Source: Gammaproteobacteria bacterium
GTDB lineage: Bacteria; Pseudomonadota; Gammaproteobacteria; Pseudomonadales; Azotimanducaceae
Assembly (NCBI GenBank): GCA_002712135.1
Contig: PASO01000020.1
Coordinates: 16,908 to 32,587, forward strand
Direction: 5' to 3'
DNA: 15,680 bases
This document shows, piece after piece, positions 15,663 to 15,680 of this stretch. Each line of letters starts with the position of its first letter. Position 1 is the first letter of the stretch. The notes below the pieces were generated by a model. It did not search any database. It saw nothing but the letters and a program-made list of their open reading frames with translations, and was not told the origin of the DNA. The translations under genes were made by a program, and so were the position numbers.

Positions 15663-15680
15663 CTCGACCCTTGATATAGG

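Overview
The window looks like chromosome from a gammaproteobacterium, probably a free-living, perhaps marine one. The evidence is the gene order. The minus-strand run aroQ-accB-accC-prmA-(zinc-ribbon protein)-dusB, with a DsbD-type gene upstream of aroQ, matches the order I recall around dipZ/dsbD-aroQ1-accB-accC-prmA-dusB-fis in Pseudomonas and relatives. Base composition is moderate, and no insertion sequence, CRISPR array, tRNA or rRNA was seen. Most genes are housekeeping genes.

Layout. (1) Positions 1-5168, minus strand: a tight operon read from right to left. It starts with a stand-alone DsbD N-terminal-domain protein, then 3-dehydroquinase (aroQ), biotin carboxyl carrier protein (accB), biotin carboxylase (accC), ribosomal protein L11 methyltransferase (prmA), an acidic zinc-ribbon membrane protein (DUF3426 type), and the first 105 codons of tRNA-dihydrouridine synthase B (dusB), cut by the window edge. 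Several junctions overlap or nearly touch. (2) Positions 5221-7046, plus strand, divergent from the above across 52 bp: a TPR-like lipoprotein and a DUF2333-family membrane protein. (3) Positions 7149-9173, plus strand: a membrane pyrophosphatase (hppA) with the K+-dependent signature. It converges on a PPi-dependent phosphofructokinase (pfp, minus strand, 9221-10480), and one hairpin lies between the two genes. (4) Positions 10481-11111: about 630 bp with no recognised gene but several protein-like minus-strand segments in shifting frames, possibly a decaying gene. (5) Positions 11112-13867, minus strand: glutamine-dependent NAD+ synthetase (nadE), overlapping by 4 nt the end of heme A synthase (ctaA/cox15). 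(6) Positions 13868-14366: about 500 bp without a gene. (7) Positions 14367-15662, plus strand: an MFS transporter with a TTG start.

How the genes fit together. The accB/accC/aroQ/prmA/dusB run joins fatty-acid precursor synthesis, the shikimate pathway and translation-related modification. hppA and pfp form a pyrophosphate energy module: the pump conserves PPi energy as an ion gradient, and PFP uses PPi in place of ATP in glycolysis or runs in reverse. The lipoprotein/DUF2333 pair and the solitary DsbD-alpha domain are envelope proteins of unclear role.

I found no clear evidence of a wholly new system. The points most worth a second look are the solitary DsbD-alpha domain at the dsbD locus, the lipoprotein/DUF2333 pair, the convergent PPi module with its pump-specificity residues, and the broken-looking 10.5-11.1 kb interval.
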